Positions 7,629 through 16,362 of a DNA stretch of 64,000 bases are shown here, piece by piece. The stretch is taken from positions 124,001 to 188,000 of the forward strand of contig NZ_JAMTCO010000012.1 of NCBI RefSeq assembly GCF_024171925.1, written 5' to 3'. This DNA is from Actinokineospora diospyrosa. Lineage in GTDB: Bacteria; Actinomycetota; Actinomycetes; Mycobacteriales; Pseudonocardiaceae. Made by a program: the position numbers and the translations under genes. Numbering within the stretch: position 1 is the first letter of the stretch; each line of letters begins with the position of its first letter. The notes beneath the pieces were generated by a model. The model was not told the origin of the DNA. It did not search any database and saw only the letters and a list, made by a program, of their open reading frames with translations.

Positions 7629-8546
7629 ATGCGCGGTAGCACCGTCTTACCTGGCACGCCGAGCAGGGCACCGCGCGGCGGTGAGCTGCCCATGCACCGC
7701 CTGGAGATCTCCGCGCCGACCGCGCTGCCGTTCGTGGTCGGCACCTTCGAGCAGGTCGGACCGCTGTCGCGGGCGACGTTCCCGCACCGGCACACCTTCT
7801 ACGAGATCGTGCACATCACCGGCGGCACCGGCACCCACGTGCTGGACCTGGCGCGGCTGCCGCTGCGCCCGCCGCACCTGTGCGTGATCAACCCCGGTCA
7901 GGTGCACCACTGGGAGGACCTGCGCGAGCTGCGCGGATCGGTGGTCCTGTTCACCGACGACTTCCTGCTCGACCACCCGGCCGACCGCGACCGGCTGCGC
8001 AGGCTCGGCGAGCGGCCGTGGACGACGCTGAGCGCCGAGGAGGACGCCAGCACGACCCGGCTGGTGGAGGAGCTCGCGGCGGAGTTCCAGCGCGGCGCCG
8101 AGGACGGCCACACGGTGCTGCGGGCCCTGCTGCACGTGCTGGTCGTGCGCGCGGGCAGGCTGCCGCTGACCCCGCCAGCCGCGCCGCAGGTGCCGCCGCG
8201 GGCCGGGTCGGTCGCCGACGAGTTCAGCAGGCTGACCAGCCGGGTGGACCTTGACCTGTGGTCGGTGCGGGCGTATGCAGAACACATCGGCGTGACACCG
8301 GGCTACCTCACCGAGGCGGTCAAGGCGGCGACCGGGCGCACCCCGTCGGAGCTGGTCAGACAGGCGCGGGCGGCGGAGGCGAAACGGTTGCTGGCGCGCA
8401 CCGACCTGACCGTCCGGCAGGTCGCCGGGCGGATCGGTTTCGCCGACGCGGCGTATTTTTGTCGCTTTTTCCGCCGCGAGGCCGGGGTCAGCCCCGGTGA
8501 TTTCCGCAGACGCGGCGAGTCGGCCCCGCGGCCGGGACGTGAATGA
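7629..8546 (+). CDS. AraC family transcriptional regulator
   Basis: 305 residues from ATG 7629; an ATG at 7692 (MHRLEISAPTALPF) is a possible shorter start. An N-terminal cupin-like sensor domain contains FPHRHTFYEIVHITGGTGTH and VINPGQVHHWEDL. A variable linker is followed by the C-terminal double HTH (LWSVRAYAEHIGVTPGYLTE, then TDLTVRQVAGRIGFADAAYF and the RFFRREAGVSPGDFRR signature). It lies upstream of the secreted dioxygenase and downstream of the ALDH pair, and could control either. An inverted repeat in front of the dioxygenase is a candidate site. The ligand is unknown. Confidence 0.9.
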   Translation: MRGSTVLPGTPSRAPRGGELPMHRLEISAPTALPFVVGTFEQVGPLSRATFPHRHTFYEIVHITGGTGTHVLDLARLPLRPPHLCVINPGQVHHWEDLRELRGSVVLFTDDFLLDHPADRDRLRRLGERPWTTLSAEEDASTTRLVEELAAEFQRGAEDGHTVLRALLHVLVVRAGRLPLTPPAAPQVPPRAGSVADEFSRLTSRVDLDLWSVRAYAEHIGVTPGYLTEAVKAATGRTPSELVRQARAAEAKRLLARTDLTVRQVAGRIGFADAAYFCRFFRREAGVSPGDFRRRGESAPRPGRE

Positions 8547-8634
8547 CGAACGTGTGAATGGCGTCCACAGTGGTAACAGCCACCCTGAGATTCACCACGT
8601 CCGACCGATTGAGTCCATCGTCGCCACCGATTCC

Positions 8635-8648
8635 CGAACGTAGGTTCG
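8635..8648. promoter_or_regulatory. Inverted repeat upstream of dioxygenase gene
   Basis: CGAAC-GTAG-GTTCG lies 38 bp before the ATG of the dioxygenase gene. It is a plausible operator; the binding protein, perhaps the adjacent AraC regulator, is not known from the sequence. Confidence 0.35.
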
Positions 8649-8686
8649 TGTTCATTCCCCGGCCTCCCCACCAAAAGGAGCTAGGC

Positions 8687-9607
8687 ATGGACGCGCCCCT
8701 GCACGGCGATGAAGGTTCGAACGAGGTACAGCCATCAGCTGACAAGGGCATCAGCCGCAAGGCGGTGCTGCGCGCCGCGCTGGCCGCCGGTGTGGCCGCA
8801 CCTATCGCGCTGGTCGGTGTTCCCGCGCTCGCCCGCACCAAGGCCGAAGAGGCCGCGAACGGCACCCTGCTCGAACTGACCCCCGACTGCAGCGACGGCG
8901 ACGCGCCGACGATCGCGCAGACCGAGGGTCCGTACTTCAAGCCGGGTTCACCGCAGCGCACCTCGCTGATCGAGCCGGGCTACCCCGGCACCCCGCTGAC
9001 CGTCACCGGCTACGTGTTCGGCCGCAACTGCCAGCCACTGGCGAACGTGCTGCTGGACTTCTGGCAGGCCGACAACGGCGGCAACTACGACAACACCACC
9101 TACCGCTTCCGCGGCCACCAGTACACCGACGCCACCGGCAAGTACACCCTCACCACGATCGTGCCCGGCCTCTACCCCGGCCGCACCCGGCACATCCACA
9201 TGAAGGTGCAGAACCCCGGCGGCCGCATCCTCACCACGCAGACGTACTTCCCCGGTGAGCCGCGCAACAACACCGACACCATCTACGACCCGCGACTGCT
9301 GATGAACGTCCGCACCGTGGGCAGCGGCAAGGAGGCGTCGTTCGACTTCGTCCTCAACGTCACCGGGCCGACCACCACCACCCGCCCCACCACGACCACC
9401 ACGCGCCCGACCAACTCGACGACCACCAACCCGACCACCACCACGACGACGACCGGTTCCCCCGGTGGCTCGTGGGCGGCGGGTACCAACTACGCCGCGG
9501 GCGCCAAGGTCACCTACGGCGGCAGCAGCTACACCTGCCTGCAGGGCCACCAGGCCCAGCCCGGCTGGGAGCCGCCGAACGTGCCCGCCCTCTGGCGCGT
9601 CGGCTAA
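8687..9607 (+). CDS. Secreted intradiol ring-cleavage dioxygenase with C-terminal CBM5/12-like module
   Basis: 306 residues preceded by AAAAGGAG 6 nt before the ATG. The N-terminus has SRKAVLRAALAAG and an Ala-rich stretch, a Tat-like signal with an RK pair rather than RR. Residues about 60-225 form the intradiol dioxygenase fold: TEGPYFKPGSP, LLDFWQADNGG, a YRFRGHQYTD loop and GRTRHIHMKV, which hold the Tyr and His ligands of the non-haem Fe(III). A Thr/Pro-rich linker follows, then a 45-residue module (WAAGTNYAAGAKVTYGG, ending PPNVPALWRVG) like chitin/cellulose-binding CBM5/12 domains. A secreted Streptomyces enzyme of this architecture has been described as acting on lignin-derived catechols. 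Confidence 0.88.
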   Translation: MDAPLHGDEGSNEVQPSADKGISRKAVLRAALAAGVAAPIALVGVPALARTKAEEAANGTLLELTPDCSDGDAPTIAQTEGPYFKPGSPQRTSLIEPGYPGTPLTVTGYVFGRNCQPLANVLLDFWQADNGGNYDNTTYRFRGHQYTDATGKYTLTTIVPGLYPGRTRHIHMKVQNPGGRILTTQTYFPGEPRNNTDTIYDPRLLMNVRTVGSGKEASFDFVLNVTGPTTTTRPTTTTTRPTNSTTTNPTTTTTTTGSPGGSWAAGTNYAAGAKVTYGGSSYTCLQGHQAQPGWEPPNVPALWRVG

Positions 9608-9645
9608 ACCCGCTCTACCAGCCTCGGTAGCCCTGTGCCGAGGAA

Positions 9646-9684
9646 CCCGTGCCCCGGCGGTGGTCCCCACTGCCGGGGCACGGG
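9646..9684. terminator. Strong hairpin, shared by convergent genes
   Basis: CCCGTGCCCCGGC(g)GTGG pairs with CCACTGCCGGGGCACGGG across a 3-nt loop. It sits between the dioxygenase stop and the fic stop, so it can end transcripts from both sides. Confidence 0.8.
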
Positions 9685-9689
9685 CATCT

Positions 9690-10268
9690 CTACGCCTTGC
9701 CCACGAGCGCTAACGCGAACTGGTCGGCCAGGGTGTCCAACTCGCCGACCATGGCGGCGACGCAACCGACCAAGTAGCGCTCGCGGTCAAGCCTGCTGAA
9801 GTCGACACGCCATCCGGCGAAGAGGGCCAACTGCCGGAAAAAGGCTCTTTGGGTCCGACCATTGCCCTCGCGAAACGGGTGGACGACGTTGATTTCGGCG
9901 AAGAAGTACGTGAACCGCTCAAGGAAGTCAGGGAGCTCTAGACCGCCGAGAAACCGCTCCGCGTGAAGCTTGGTGAACAAGTCATCCAAGGCAGGCTCAA
10001 CGTGCCGCCAGTGCGCGAAAGGGGAGCCACCTCTAGCTAGGTCAACGTTGCGCGGTTGGCCTGCCCACGCATAGACGTCCCCGAAGAGGTGCTTGTGGAA
10101 AGCGCGGAGGTGGGCTGTGTCGTAGCCACCCGGCAGCGGGAAGCGCTTGAGCTCCTCGTCCCGCAGGAAGGCCAGGTCACGCTCGGCCTCGGCGAGGACG
10201 GTGGCGTCGGTGAAGTCGTGGATGTTGCGCAGGACCCCGGAGGCGGGGTCGACATACGGGTCGGTCAC
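9690..10268 (-). CDS. Fic-domain protein (predicted AMP transferase, candidate toxin)
   Basis: 192 residues with the full Fic core. The catalytic motif HPFREGNGRTQR is at about residues 131-142 (His base, acidic metal ligand, Arg contacts), and the preceding flap reads VYAWAGQPRNVDLARGG. Fic enzymes usually transfer AMP to a hydroxyl side chain. I see no clear [S/T]xxxE[G/N] inhibitory helix within this protein, so restraint would need to come from elsewhere. Start is GTG. It lies 80 bp downstream of a Panacea-domain gene on the same strand, which is the likely antitoxin. Confidence 0.88.
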   Translation of the reverse strand: MTDPYVDPASGVLRNIHDFTDATVLAEAERDLAFLRDEELKRFPLPGGYDTAHLRAFHKHLFGDVYAWAGQPRNVDLARGGSPFAHWRHVEPALDDLFTKLHAERFLGGLELPDFLERFTYFFAEINVVHPFREGNGRTQRAFFRQLALFAGWRVDFSRLDRERYLVGCVAAMVGELDTLADQFALALVGKA

Positions 10269-10348
10269 GTGCGCGGCCCACTAGGGCGCGGCGGGGATAA
10301 CACCCGGGGTTCGTCCTTGTACGTCGGGCTAAGCGCGATGGGCGGCGG

Positions 10349-10942
10349 TCAGGCGGTCTTGAGCAGTTGGCGCAACCGTCGCTGGACAGCCTCATCAGTG
10401 GTGATGGCCCCGCTCGCGACGTCAGCACATGCGGCTACCGCGCTGTCGGAGACCTCTAGGCCCTCGAGGTGCGCGCTGGCTTTCGCCTCGGCGACCGCGG
10501 TGGCCGGATCGGTGATCATCCTGCCGAAGAAGCGGGCCATCACCGCCTCGGACAACCGGGCCGTGCTGGGGGCGGTGTCGGGCAGGTCCCCCCGCGCCGA
10601 GCGCCAGGGTTCTTCCTCGTGGGTCATCGCGCTGAGCTGGTGGCGGTCGAAGCTGCCGTAGCGGTCGACGACCGTGCTGACCAGGTCGGCGTCGGACTCG
10701 CTGAGCCTGCCGCCGTCACCGCCCGGCCACCCGTCGACCTCCCGGCTGCCCTCGTGGCAGAGGTACACCTCCGGCACGACGGGGCCCGCGGTCCACGCCT
10801 CGATCCGGTTGGGGAACAGCGGTTCGCCGGTGAGACCCAGGTGCCAGCCCTGGGTGTAGTAGAGCAGCTTCTGCAGCTTCATCGGCGACTCCGGACCGGT
10901 GCGGTCCAGGATGGCGGCCACCACATCGTGCACTGACGCCAC
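10349..10942 (-). CDS. Panacea-domain (DUF4065) protein, candidate antitoxin
   Basis: 197 residues. The start GTG 10942 is set by GAGGAG 6 nt upstream and begins VASVHDVVAAILDRTG. Residues about 18-60 give the Panacea/SocA signature: SPMKLQKLLYYTQGWHLGLT then IEAWTAGPVVPEVY. The rest is helical with an HEEEPWRSARGD segment common in this family. The Panacea domain is established as a widespread antitoxin domain paired with many unrelated toxins. Here the following gene encodes a Fic protein, so the pair is a candidate toxin-antitoxin operon. The 80-nt gap between them is longer than usual for tight coupling. Confidence 0.85.
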   Translation of the reverse strand: MASVHDVVAAILDRTGPESPMKLQKLLYYTQGWHLGLTGEPLFPNRIEAWTAGPVVPEVYLCHEGSREVDGWPGGDGGRLSESDADLVSTVVDRYGSFDRHQLSAMTHEEEPWRSARGDLPDTAPSTARLSEAVMARFFGRMITDPATAVAEAKASAHLEGLEVSDSAVAACADVASGAITTDEAVQRRLRQLLKTA

Positions 10943-11143
10943 GCCATGCTCCTCGGCTCGGTGTTCCCCTCCATCATACCGCCCGCGACCCCCACCACCC
11001 CGGGGTTGTGGACAACTTCGCACGCCGGGCCACGGCGTTGTCCTAACCTGGTCCAGCGGTCAGGGGAGCCGATCGCGTCCGGTGTACGTCCTAGTGCGGG
11101 CGGGGTCGGGCCGGACGGGTGCGCGGCGGGAGAGGGGAGAGCC

Positions 11144-11506
11144 ATGGGCGGGGAGTCCGACGCTGGCGAACAGGTGGTGACCTCGGGTTACCGGGGCGAG
11201 GAGGACGCCTTCCAGGCGTACACCACCGGGGTGCGGCCGCTGGCCGAGCAGCTGCGGGAGTCGGCCGAGCGCGGTTTGGCCGGGCCCGGCGCGTTCGACG
11301 AGCACGCCTTCTCCAAGATCGGCAGCGAGGTGGGCCTGTCGCACGCGCTGCGCACGGCCACCCAGCGCCAACTCGACGGCGCCCGCGGGCTGGCCGACAG
11401 CCTGGGCGGCACCGTGGACGCGGTGCGCAACACCTGGACGAACCTGGAGGCGACCGAGCAGGACTCCGGGGCAGCGGTGCGCCGCGCGGCAGGTGAGCTC
11501 ACGTGA
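11144..11506 (+). CDS. EspC-like small helical protein of type VII secretion class
   Basis: 120 residues, start chosen by AGAGGGGAGA just upstream of the ATG. Almost entirely helical: YRGEEDAFQAYTTGVRPLAE, LSHALRTATQRQLDGARGL and a C-terminal AVRNTWTNLEATEQDSGAAV helix. Length, composition and position fit the ESX-1 secretion-associated EspC family, related to WXG100 substrates. It overlaps the next gene by 4 bp and heads a four-gene operon. No secretion machinery (EccC and so on) lies in the window. Confidence 0.6.
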   Translation: MGGESDAGEQVVTSGYRGEEDAFQAYTTGVRPLAEQLRESAERGLAGPGAFDEHAFSKIGSEVGLSHALRTATQRQLDGARGLADSLGGTVDAVRNTWTNLEATEQDSGAAVRRAAGELT

Positions 11507-12627
11507 CCGCGTCCGTGCGCGACCTGCTGGAACCGATGATCCAGCCCGCCGCGACCGCCCAGCGCCACCTGGCCACCGACGACGACGCCGTGGACCGCCT
11601 CGGGCAGGCCCACGGCGCCATGAGCACCACCTTCGCGACCGTCGACCACGACGCCACCCGCTACGCCGGGTCGCTGCGCGAGGGGTGGACCGGCCAGGGG
11701 TCGGCCCGCCACGAGCAGGACGTCGTCGCGCAGCGGGCGGCGGGCGCGGAGCTGGGCCAGTACAGCGCCGAGGTGCAGCGCGCGGTGCACGACGCCGCAG
11801 CGATCCTCAAGGTCGGCCAGCGGACCAACCAGGCGCAGATCGACGACTTCAACCGGGTCGCCGCCGGGCTGCTGCAGGCGGCGGCAGCGCTACGCCGCGC
11901 CGGTGACCCCGCCGGGGCGCAGCAGAAGCTCACCGAGCTGGCCCAGTACGCGTCCAGGCTCACCGGCGACACCTCGCAGAACCTCGAGACGGTGATGACC
12001 CAGCTCTCCGGGGTCGTCACGACGCTCACCGGCGGCGCGGGCGCGACCTCGCCCGCGAGCGCGCCGGTCACCGCTCCCCCGCCGCCCGCCGCGTACAACC
12101 AGCACCAGGGCGGCGGTGGCGGTGGGGGCGGCGGAGGTGGCGGCTACGCGGGCGGCGGAGGTGGCGGGGGCGGTGGCGGCCGGGTCACCAAGCGGCGGCT
12201 GCCGATGGCGATCCCGCCGCAGCCGGGCTCGGGCGTGGCGATCAACCTGCCGGACGGCAGCACGGTGATGGCCCCGAACGAGACCGCGGCCCGGGCCGTG
12301 CGCGCGGCGCTGAGCCAGCTGGGCGTCCCCTACGTCTGGGGCGGCACGGCTCCCGGCGTGGGCCTCGACTGCAGCGGCCTGACCCAGTACGCCTACGGCG
12401 AGGGCGGCTTGGACATCCCGCGGACCTCCCGCGAGCAGGACATCGGCGCCGAGGTGCCCTCCGCCGACCAGCTGCTGCCCGGCGACCTGGTGTGCTGGGA
12501 GGGCCACGTGGCGATGTACATCGGCGAGGGCCAGATCGTCGAGGCGGGCGACCCGGTGCAGGTGGGGCCGCTGCGCACCACCAACTCGGGGATGCCGTTC
12601 GTGGGCTTCTACCGCCCGACCGGCTGA
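11503..12627 (+). CDS. NlpC/P60 peptidase with N-terminal helical (WXG-like) domain
   Basis: 374 residues. Residues 1-180 are helical with a REGWTGQGSARHEQDV stretch reminiscent of the W-x-G turn of ESX substrates. Residues about 200-230 are an extreme Gly-rich linker. The C-terminal 110 residues are NlpC/P60: VPYVWGGTAPGVGLDCSGLT with the catalytic Cys near 290, GHVAMYIGEG with the His near 335, then VEAGDPV. Such enzymes cut peptidoglycan stem peptides. No classical signal peptide is seen, consistent with export by a type VII route. The GTG start overlaps the preceding TGA. Confidence 0.88.
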   Translation: MTASVRDLLEPMIQPAATAQRHLATDDDAVDRLGQAHGAMSTTFATVDHDATRYAGSLREGWTGQGSARHEQDVVAQRAAGAELGQYSAEVQRAVHDAAAILKVGQRTNQAQIDDFNRVAAGLLQAAAALRRAGDPAGAQQKLTELAQYASRLTGDTSQNLETVMTQLSGVVTTLTGGAGATSPASAPVTAPPPPAAYNQHQGGGGGGGGGGGGYAGGGGGGGGGGRVTKRRLPMAIPPQPGSGVAINLPDGSTVMAPNETAARAVRAALSQLGVPYVWGGTAPGVGLDCSGLTQYAYGEGGLDIPRTSREQDIGAEVPSADQLLPGDLVCWEGHVAMYIGEGQIVEAGDPVQVGPLRTTNSGMPFVGFYRPTG

Positions 12628-12637
12628 CGGGAGTCCT

Positions 12638-13048
12638 GTGGAGATCGACATCGACTACGAGCTGGACGCGGTCGACCGCCGCGTGCGCCAGACCGAGGAG
12701 CGGGCGCTGGCGCGGCTGGACCAGGTCGGCCCGATCACCGGTCAGGCCAGCGACGGCGCCGTCGGCGTCGAGGTCCGGCCGGGTGGGCAGCTGTCGCAGG
12801 TGCAGCTCACCCCGGCCGCCCTCGCGGGCGGCGCCGAGCAGCTGGCGGCCCGGATCATGGCGCTCGCCGAGCAGGCCACCCGGCGCGCCGGGGCCGCGAT
12901 GCACCAGGCGCTGGCGCCGGTGCTGGGGCCCGACGGGGAGAAGCACCTGACCTCGCTGGGGTACGAACCGATCGACCACGACGTCGAGGACGTCGCGGAC
13001 ACCGTGTTCGAGAGCCCGCTCGGCCCGCCGAGGCGGCCGCGCCGATGA
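12638..13048 (+). CDS. YbaB/EbfC-fold protein
   Basis: 136 residues. The centre (SDGAVGVEVRPGGQLSQVQL, then a helix ending MHQALAPVLG) has the beta strand plus long helix arrangement of the YbaB/EbfC nucleoid-associated family. In actinomycetes such YbaB-like proteins are commonly encoded beside ESX-type substrates rather than beside recR, and their role there is not settled. Start GTG lies 10 nt after the peptidase stop, and the end overlaps the next gene by 4 bp. Confidence 0.65.
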   Translation: MEIDIDYELDAVDRRVRQTEERALARLDQVGPITGQASDGAVGVEVRPGGQLSQVQLTPAALAGGAEQLAARIMALAEQATRRAGAAMHQALAPVLGPDGEKHLTSLGYEPIDHDVEDVADTVFESPLGPPRRPRR

Positions 13049-13704
13049 CCGGACGCGACCCGGTGGAGCGCAGCACCCGGCAGCTGATCGAGGACGGCCG
13101 CGCCCGCCAGGAGGCGATGGCGGGGGTGGACGCGGTCCTGGCCGCGGTCCGGGGCACCGCCTACGACGAGCACGGCAGCGTGCGGGTCACCGTGGACGGT
13201 CGCGGGAAGCTGCTGGACCTGTGGCTGCGCCAGGACGCGGTGCGCTGGGGGCCGCAGCGGCTCGGCGCGCTCATCGTCGCGGTGGCCGACGCGGCGCTGG
13301 CCCAGGCCACCCAGGCGGGCTACAACAAGCTGGGCCCGATCCTCGGCGACTCGATGACCCAGGCGATCGAGCTGCTCTCCGGTCGAGCGGCCCCGGCCAG
13401 GCGCGACACCCGCCCGGGGATCACCGCCGAGGAGTTCCAGCGCAGACGCGACGAGCGGATGCACGCGCGCTCGGCGGGCGCACCGGCGGCCGAGGGGGAC
13501 GGCGTCCCGGGTGGACAACCCGCGCCCGGTGCGGGAACCATTGGCGGACAAGCACATCCGGCAGCCGGGCAGGTGGCGCCGAGCGGGGCGACGACGGCGG
13601 CCGGACGGGCCGACGACGGGCGCGGGCGGGCCGGGGCGGACGACGGCTTCGACCCGGACGACCCGCTCGCGTTCGACCTGTCCTCCCTACGTTCCGACCG
13701 GTGA
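13045..13704 (+). CDS. Second YbaB/EbfC-like protein with disordered tail
   Basis: 219 residues. Residues 1-110 repeat the YbaB pattern (GSVRVTVDGRGKLLDLWLRQ, then a long helix through AVADAALAQATQAGYNKLG). From about residue 125 the sequence is low-complexity, rich in Gly, Ala, Pro and Arg, and ends in an acidic DDPLAFDLSSLRSDR. ATGA overlap with the preceding gene suggests translational coupling and perhaps a heterodimer. Function is not known. Confidence 0.65.
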   Translation: MTGRDPVERSTRQLIEDGRARQEAMAGVDAVLAAVRGTAYDEHGSVRVTVDGRGKLLDLWLRQDAVRWGPQRLGALIVAVADAALAQATQAGYNKLGPILGDSMTQAIELLSGRAAPARRDTRPGITAEEFQRRRDERMHARSAGAPAAEGDGVPGGQPAPGAGTIGGQAHPAAGQVAPSGATTAAGRADDGRGRAGADDGFDPDDPLAFDLSSLRSDR

Positions 13705-13788
13705 TCCGCACCCCGTAGGCTGCCGACGCGCCGCGCGGGTGTGCGCGCGCACCGTACGCCGATGGCTGCGCGACCAGGAGGACCTCCA

Positions 13789-15030
13789 ATGGCCCAGGAC
13801 ATCGTCCCGATCGAGCTGGGGCTGCCGCAGGGTGACGTCGTCACGCTGTGGGCGCCGCGGTGGCGGGAAGACGGTGAGGAGTGGGAGGCGTTCCTCGGCC
13901 ACGAGGACGACCTCTACGCCTTCCCGGACGCCGCGCACCTGGCGGCGTTCGTGCGCACCACCAGCGAGCACGACCTGTCCGACCACCCGGCGTGGCACCT
14001 GGTGCCCGCGCTGTCGGTGGCCGAGCTGATGCCCGACGAGGACCACCAGTTCGACCTGGTCGGCGTGCCGGAGCTGGTCGCGGAGGAGCCCGACACGTGG
14101 ACCGTCGGCGAGCTCGCCGACATCGTCGGGATCGTGCGCGCCCTCGCCGACGTGTGCGAGCTCGACGAGGTGCACGAGGTGCTCAACTCCGCCGACGGGT
14201 TCGCCGTGCTCGAGCAGGGCACCTTCCCGTTCACCGGCCGCGACGGCGAGCGGTTGTGGACGGACATGGCCGAGACCATCTCCGAGCGCTGGGACGAGGT
14301 GCTCGACGCGCTGGACTCGGTGGTGACCGTCCCGGACGTGGACGAGACCGCGCTGGAGAAGAGCGCCGAGGAGCTCGCCGCGTTCCACGCCGAGGCCGCT
14401 GAGGCCGAGGAGGCCGCCGACGGCGAGGACATCGAGCCGGTCGACACCGCCGAGACCGAGGCCGAGGCCGCGCCGGTGGGCTTCTGGGGCGAGGTCGGGA
14501 TCGACCCGATCAAGATCATCACCGGCGGCAGCGAGTACTACACGCTGCGCTGCTACCTCGACGACGAGCCGGTGTTCCTCGGCAGCGAGGGCAAGATCGG
14601 CGTGGCCACCTCGGCGCGCGGGCTGGCCAAGCTGCTGGCCACCACCGACCTGACCGACAACGACCTCACCGAGGTCTCCACCTGGGACGAGGTCGCGATC
14701 AAGGCGACCGACGGCAGCCTGGAGATCACCGTCGACGCGGACAACACCTACGTCCTGGAGGGACTGGGCGACGACCTCGGCGACGGCGTCGACGCGGTCG
14801 ACCCGGTGCAGCTGGACCTGGCCGTCGAGCTGCTCACCGACGCGGCCGACTGGGCGGGCGACGAGTCGGTCGCCGAGGCGCTCAACCAGTCCGAGTCGCT
14901 GGGCTGGCTGGTCAGCTTCATCCTGGCCCCGGACCCGACCCGCCTGGCGCCGAGCCCGCCGTTCGCCGACGAGGCGGCCAAGTGGAACAAGCTGGTGCAG
15001 GACCTGCAGGACCGGCTCACCGAGCGCTGA
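13789..15030 (+). CDS. Conserved acidic actinobacterial protein of unknown function
   Basis: 413 residues, strongly acidic, preceded by AGGAGG. The N-terminal part (LGLPQGDVVTLWAPRWREDG, FLGHEDDLYAFPDAAHLAAF) and C-terminal part (FYL-like EYYTLRCYLDDEPVFLG, then a long acidic domain) look like two mixed alpha/beta domains joined by a Glu/Ala-rich linker at about residues 200-235. I recall similar proteins being labelled primosomal protein in databases without clear basis. It follows the YbaB operon by 84 nt and ends at a strong terminator, so it may be the last gene of that unit. I do not assign a function. Confidence 0.7.
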   Translation: MAQDIVPIELGLPQGDVVTLWAPRWREDGEEWEAFLGHEDDLYAFPDAAHLAAFVRTTSEHDLSDHPAWHLVPALSVAELMPDEDHQFDLVGVPELVAEEPDTWTVGELADIVGIVRALADVCELDEVHEVLNSADGFAVLEQGTFPFTGRDGERLWTDMAETISERWDEVLDALDSVVTVPDVDETALEKSAEELAAFHAEAAEAEEAADGEDIEPVDTAETEAEAAPVGFWGEVGIDPIKIITGGSEYYTLRCYLDDEPVFLGSEGKIGVATSARGLAKLLATTDLTDNDLTEVSTWDEVAIKATDGSLEITVDADNTYVLEGLGDDLGDGVDAVDPVQLDLAVELLTDAADWAGDESVAEALNQSESLGWLVSFILAPDPTRLAPSPPFADEAAKWNKLVQDLQDRLTER

Positions 15031-15041
15031 TCACGGACGAG

Positions 15042-15073
15042 GAAGGGGGCCACCGCTCGCGGTGGCCCCCTTC
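15042..15073 (+). terminator. Rho-independent-like hairpin
   Basis: GAAGGGGGCCACCGC pairs with its complement across a very short loop, followed by TTCTACT. It lies 12 nt after the acidic-protein stop and also faces the end of add. Confidence 0.8.
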
Positions 15074-15105
15074 TACTGTCCGCTTCTACTGTGCGCGCAC
15101 GACGG

Positions 15106-16227
15106 TCACGGGGTGCCGAGCAGCGCGGCGTACCCGGGCTTGATCGTGTTGTTGATGATCTCCAGGCGCTGCTCGAAGTCGATGAACGCGGACTTCATCG
15201 CGTTGATGGTGAACCAGCGCAGGTCAGTCCAGTCGTAGCCGAAGGCGTCGACGAGGGCGGCCATCTCGCTGCTGACGGTGCAGCCGCTCATCAGCCGGTT
15301 GTCGGTGTTGACGGTGACCCGGAAGCGCAGCTCGGTGAGCAGGCCGATCGGGTGCTCGGCGATCGAGCTGGCGGCGCCGGTCTGCAGGTTCGACGTCGGG
15401 CACATCTCCAGCGGGATGCGCCGGTCGCGCACGTAGGCGGCCAGCGGGCCGAGCACGACGCCGTCCGGGGTCACCTCGATGTCGTCGACGATCCGCACGC
15501 CGTGCCCGAGCCGCTCGGCACCGCAGTGCTGGATGGCCTCCCAGATGGACGGCAGCCCGAACGCCTCGCCCGCGTGGATGGTGAAGTGCGCGTTCTGCTG
15601 GCGCAGGAACTCGAACGCGTCGAGGTTGCGGGTGGGCGGGAAGCCCGCCTCCGGGCCCGCGATGTCGAACCCGACGACCCCGGCGCCGCGGTGGCGCACG
15701 GCGAGGTCGGCGATCTCCAGCGACCGCGCGTTCTGCCGCATCGCGCACAGCAGGGTCCCGATCCGGATCACCCGGCCCGCCGCTGCGGCCCGGCGCTCGC
15801 CCTCGCGGAAGCCCGCTTGAACGGCGTTCACGATCGTGTCGAGATCAAGCCCGCGTTCGGTGAACAGCTCGGGCGCGTACCGCACCTCGGCGTACACGAC
15901 TCCATCCGCAGCAAGGTCTTCCGCGCATTCGGCTGCCACCCGAACGAGTGCATCTTCGTGCTGCATGACACCGCAGGTGTGCGCGAAGGTCTCCAGGTAC
16001 CGCACCAGCGAGCCGGAGTCGGCCGCGTCGCGGAACCACTGCCCGAGGGCAGCGGGGTCGGTGGTGGGCAGCGCGCCGTAGCCGGCCGCGGCGGCCAGTT
16101 CCACCACCGTCGCGGGCCGCAGGCCACCGTCGAGGTGGTCGTGGAGCAGGACTTTAGGGGCGTCGCGGATGGTGTCGGCGGTCAGCGGCACCGGCTGGGA
16201 GGCGGCCATGGCGATCACGGTACCCAT
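15106..16227 (-). CDS. add: Adenosine deaminase
   Basis: Deaminates adenosine and deoxyadenosine to inosine forms. 373 residues. The Zn ligands are in LLHDHLDGG near residue 28; [12 protein letters not shown] near 196 and the helix-start [14 protein letters not shown] supply further active-site residues. GHGVRI and the late [10 protein letters not shown] (Zn-binding Asp region) complete the pattern. ATG 16227 is preferred over 16209 because GGAGG lies 7 nt upstream. It is the purine-side partner of cdd/deoA/upp in this window, though not in the same operon. Confidence 0.93.
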   Translation of the reverse strand: MGTVIAMAASQPVPLTADTIRDAPKVLLHDHLDGGLRPATVVELAAAAGYGALPTTDPAALGQWFRDAADSGSLVRYLETFAHTCGVMQHEDALVRVAAECAEDLAADGVVYAEVRYAPELFTERGLDLDTIVNAVQAGFREGERRAAAAGRVIRIGTLLCAMRQNARSLEIADLAVRHRGAGVVGFDIAGPEAGFPPTRNLDAFEFLRQQNAHFTIHAGEAFGLPSIWEAIQHCGAERLGHGVRIVDDIEVTPDGVVLGPLAAYVRDRRIPLEMCPTSNLQTGAASSIAEHPIGLLTELRFRVTVNTDNRLMSGCTVSSEMAALVDAFGYDWTDLRWFTINAMKSAFIDFEQRLEIINNTIKPGYAALLGTP

Positions 16228-16362
16228 GCCCCGGCCTCCACCCGATCGGGTAGCCGGGTGGTCACGTAAGGTGGGTCCAGCCGTCCGCGTACCGCTGGAT
16301 GGCCGTCGACCGATCGGGCTAATCGATCGTGTCGAGACCGACGTACGAGCCACGGGTGGTGT

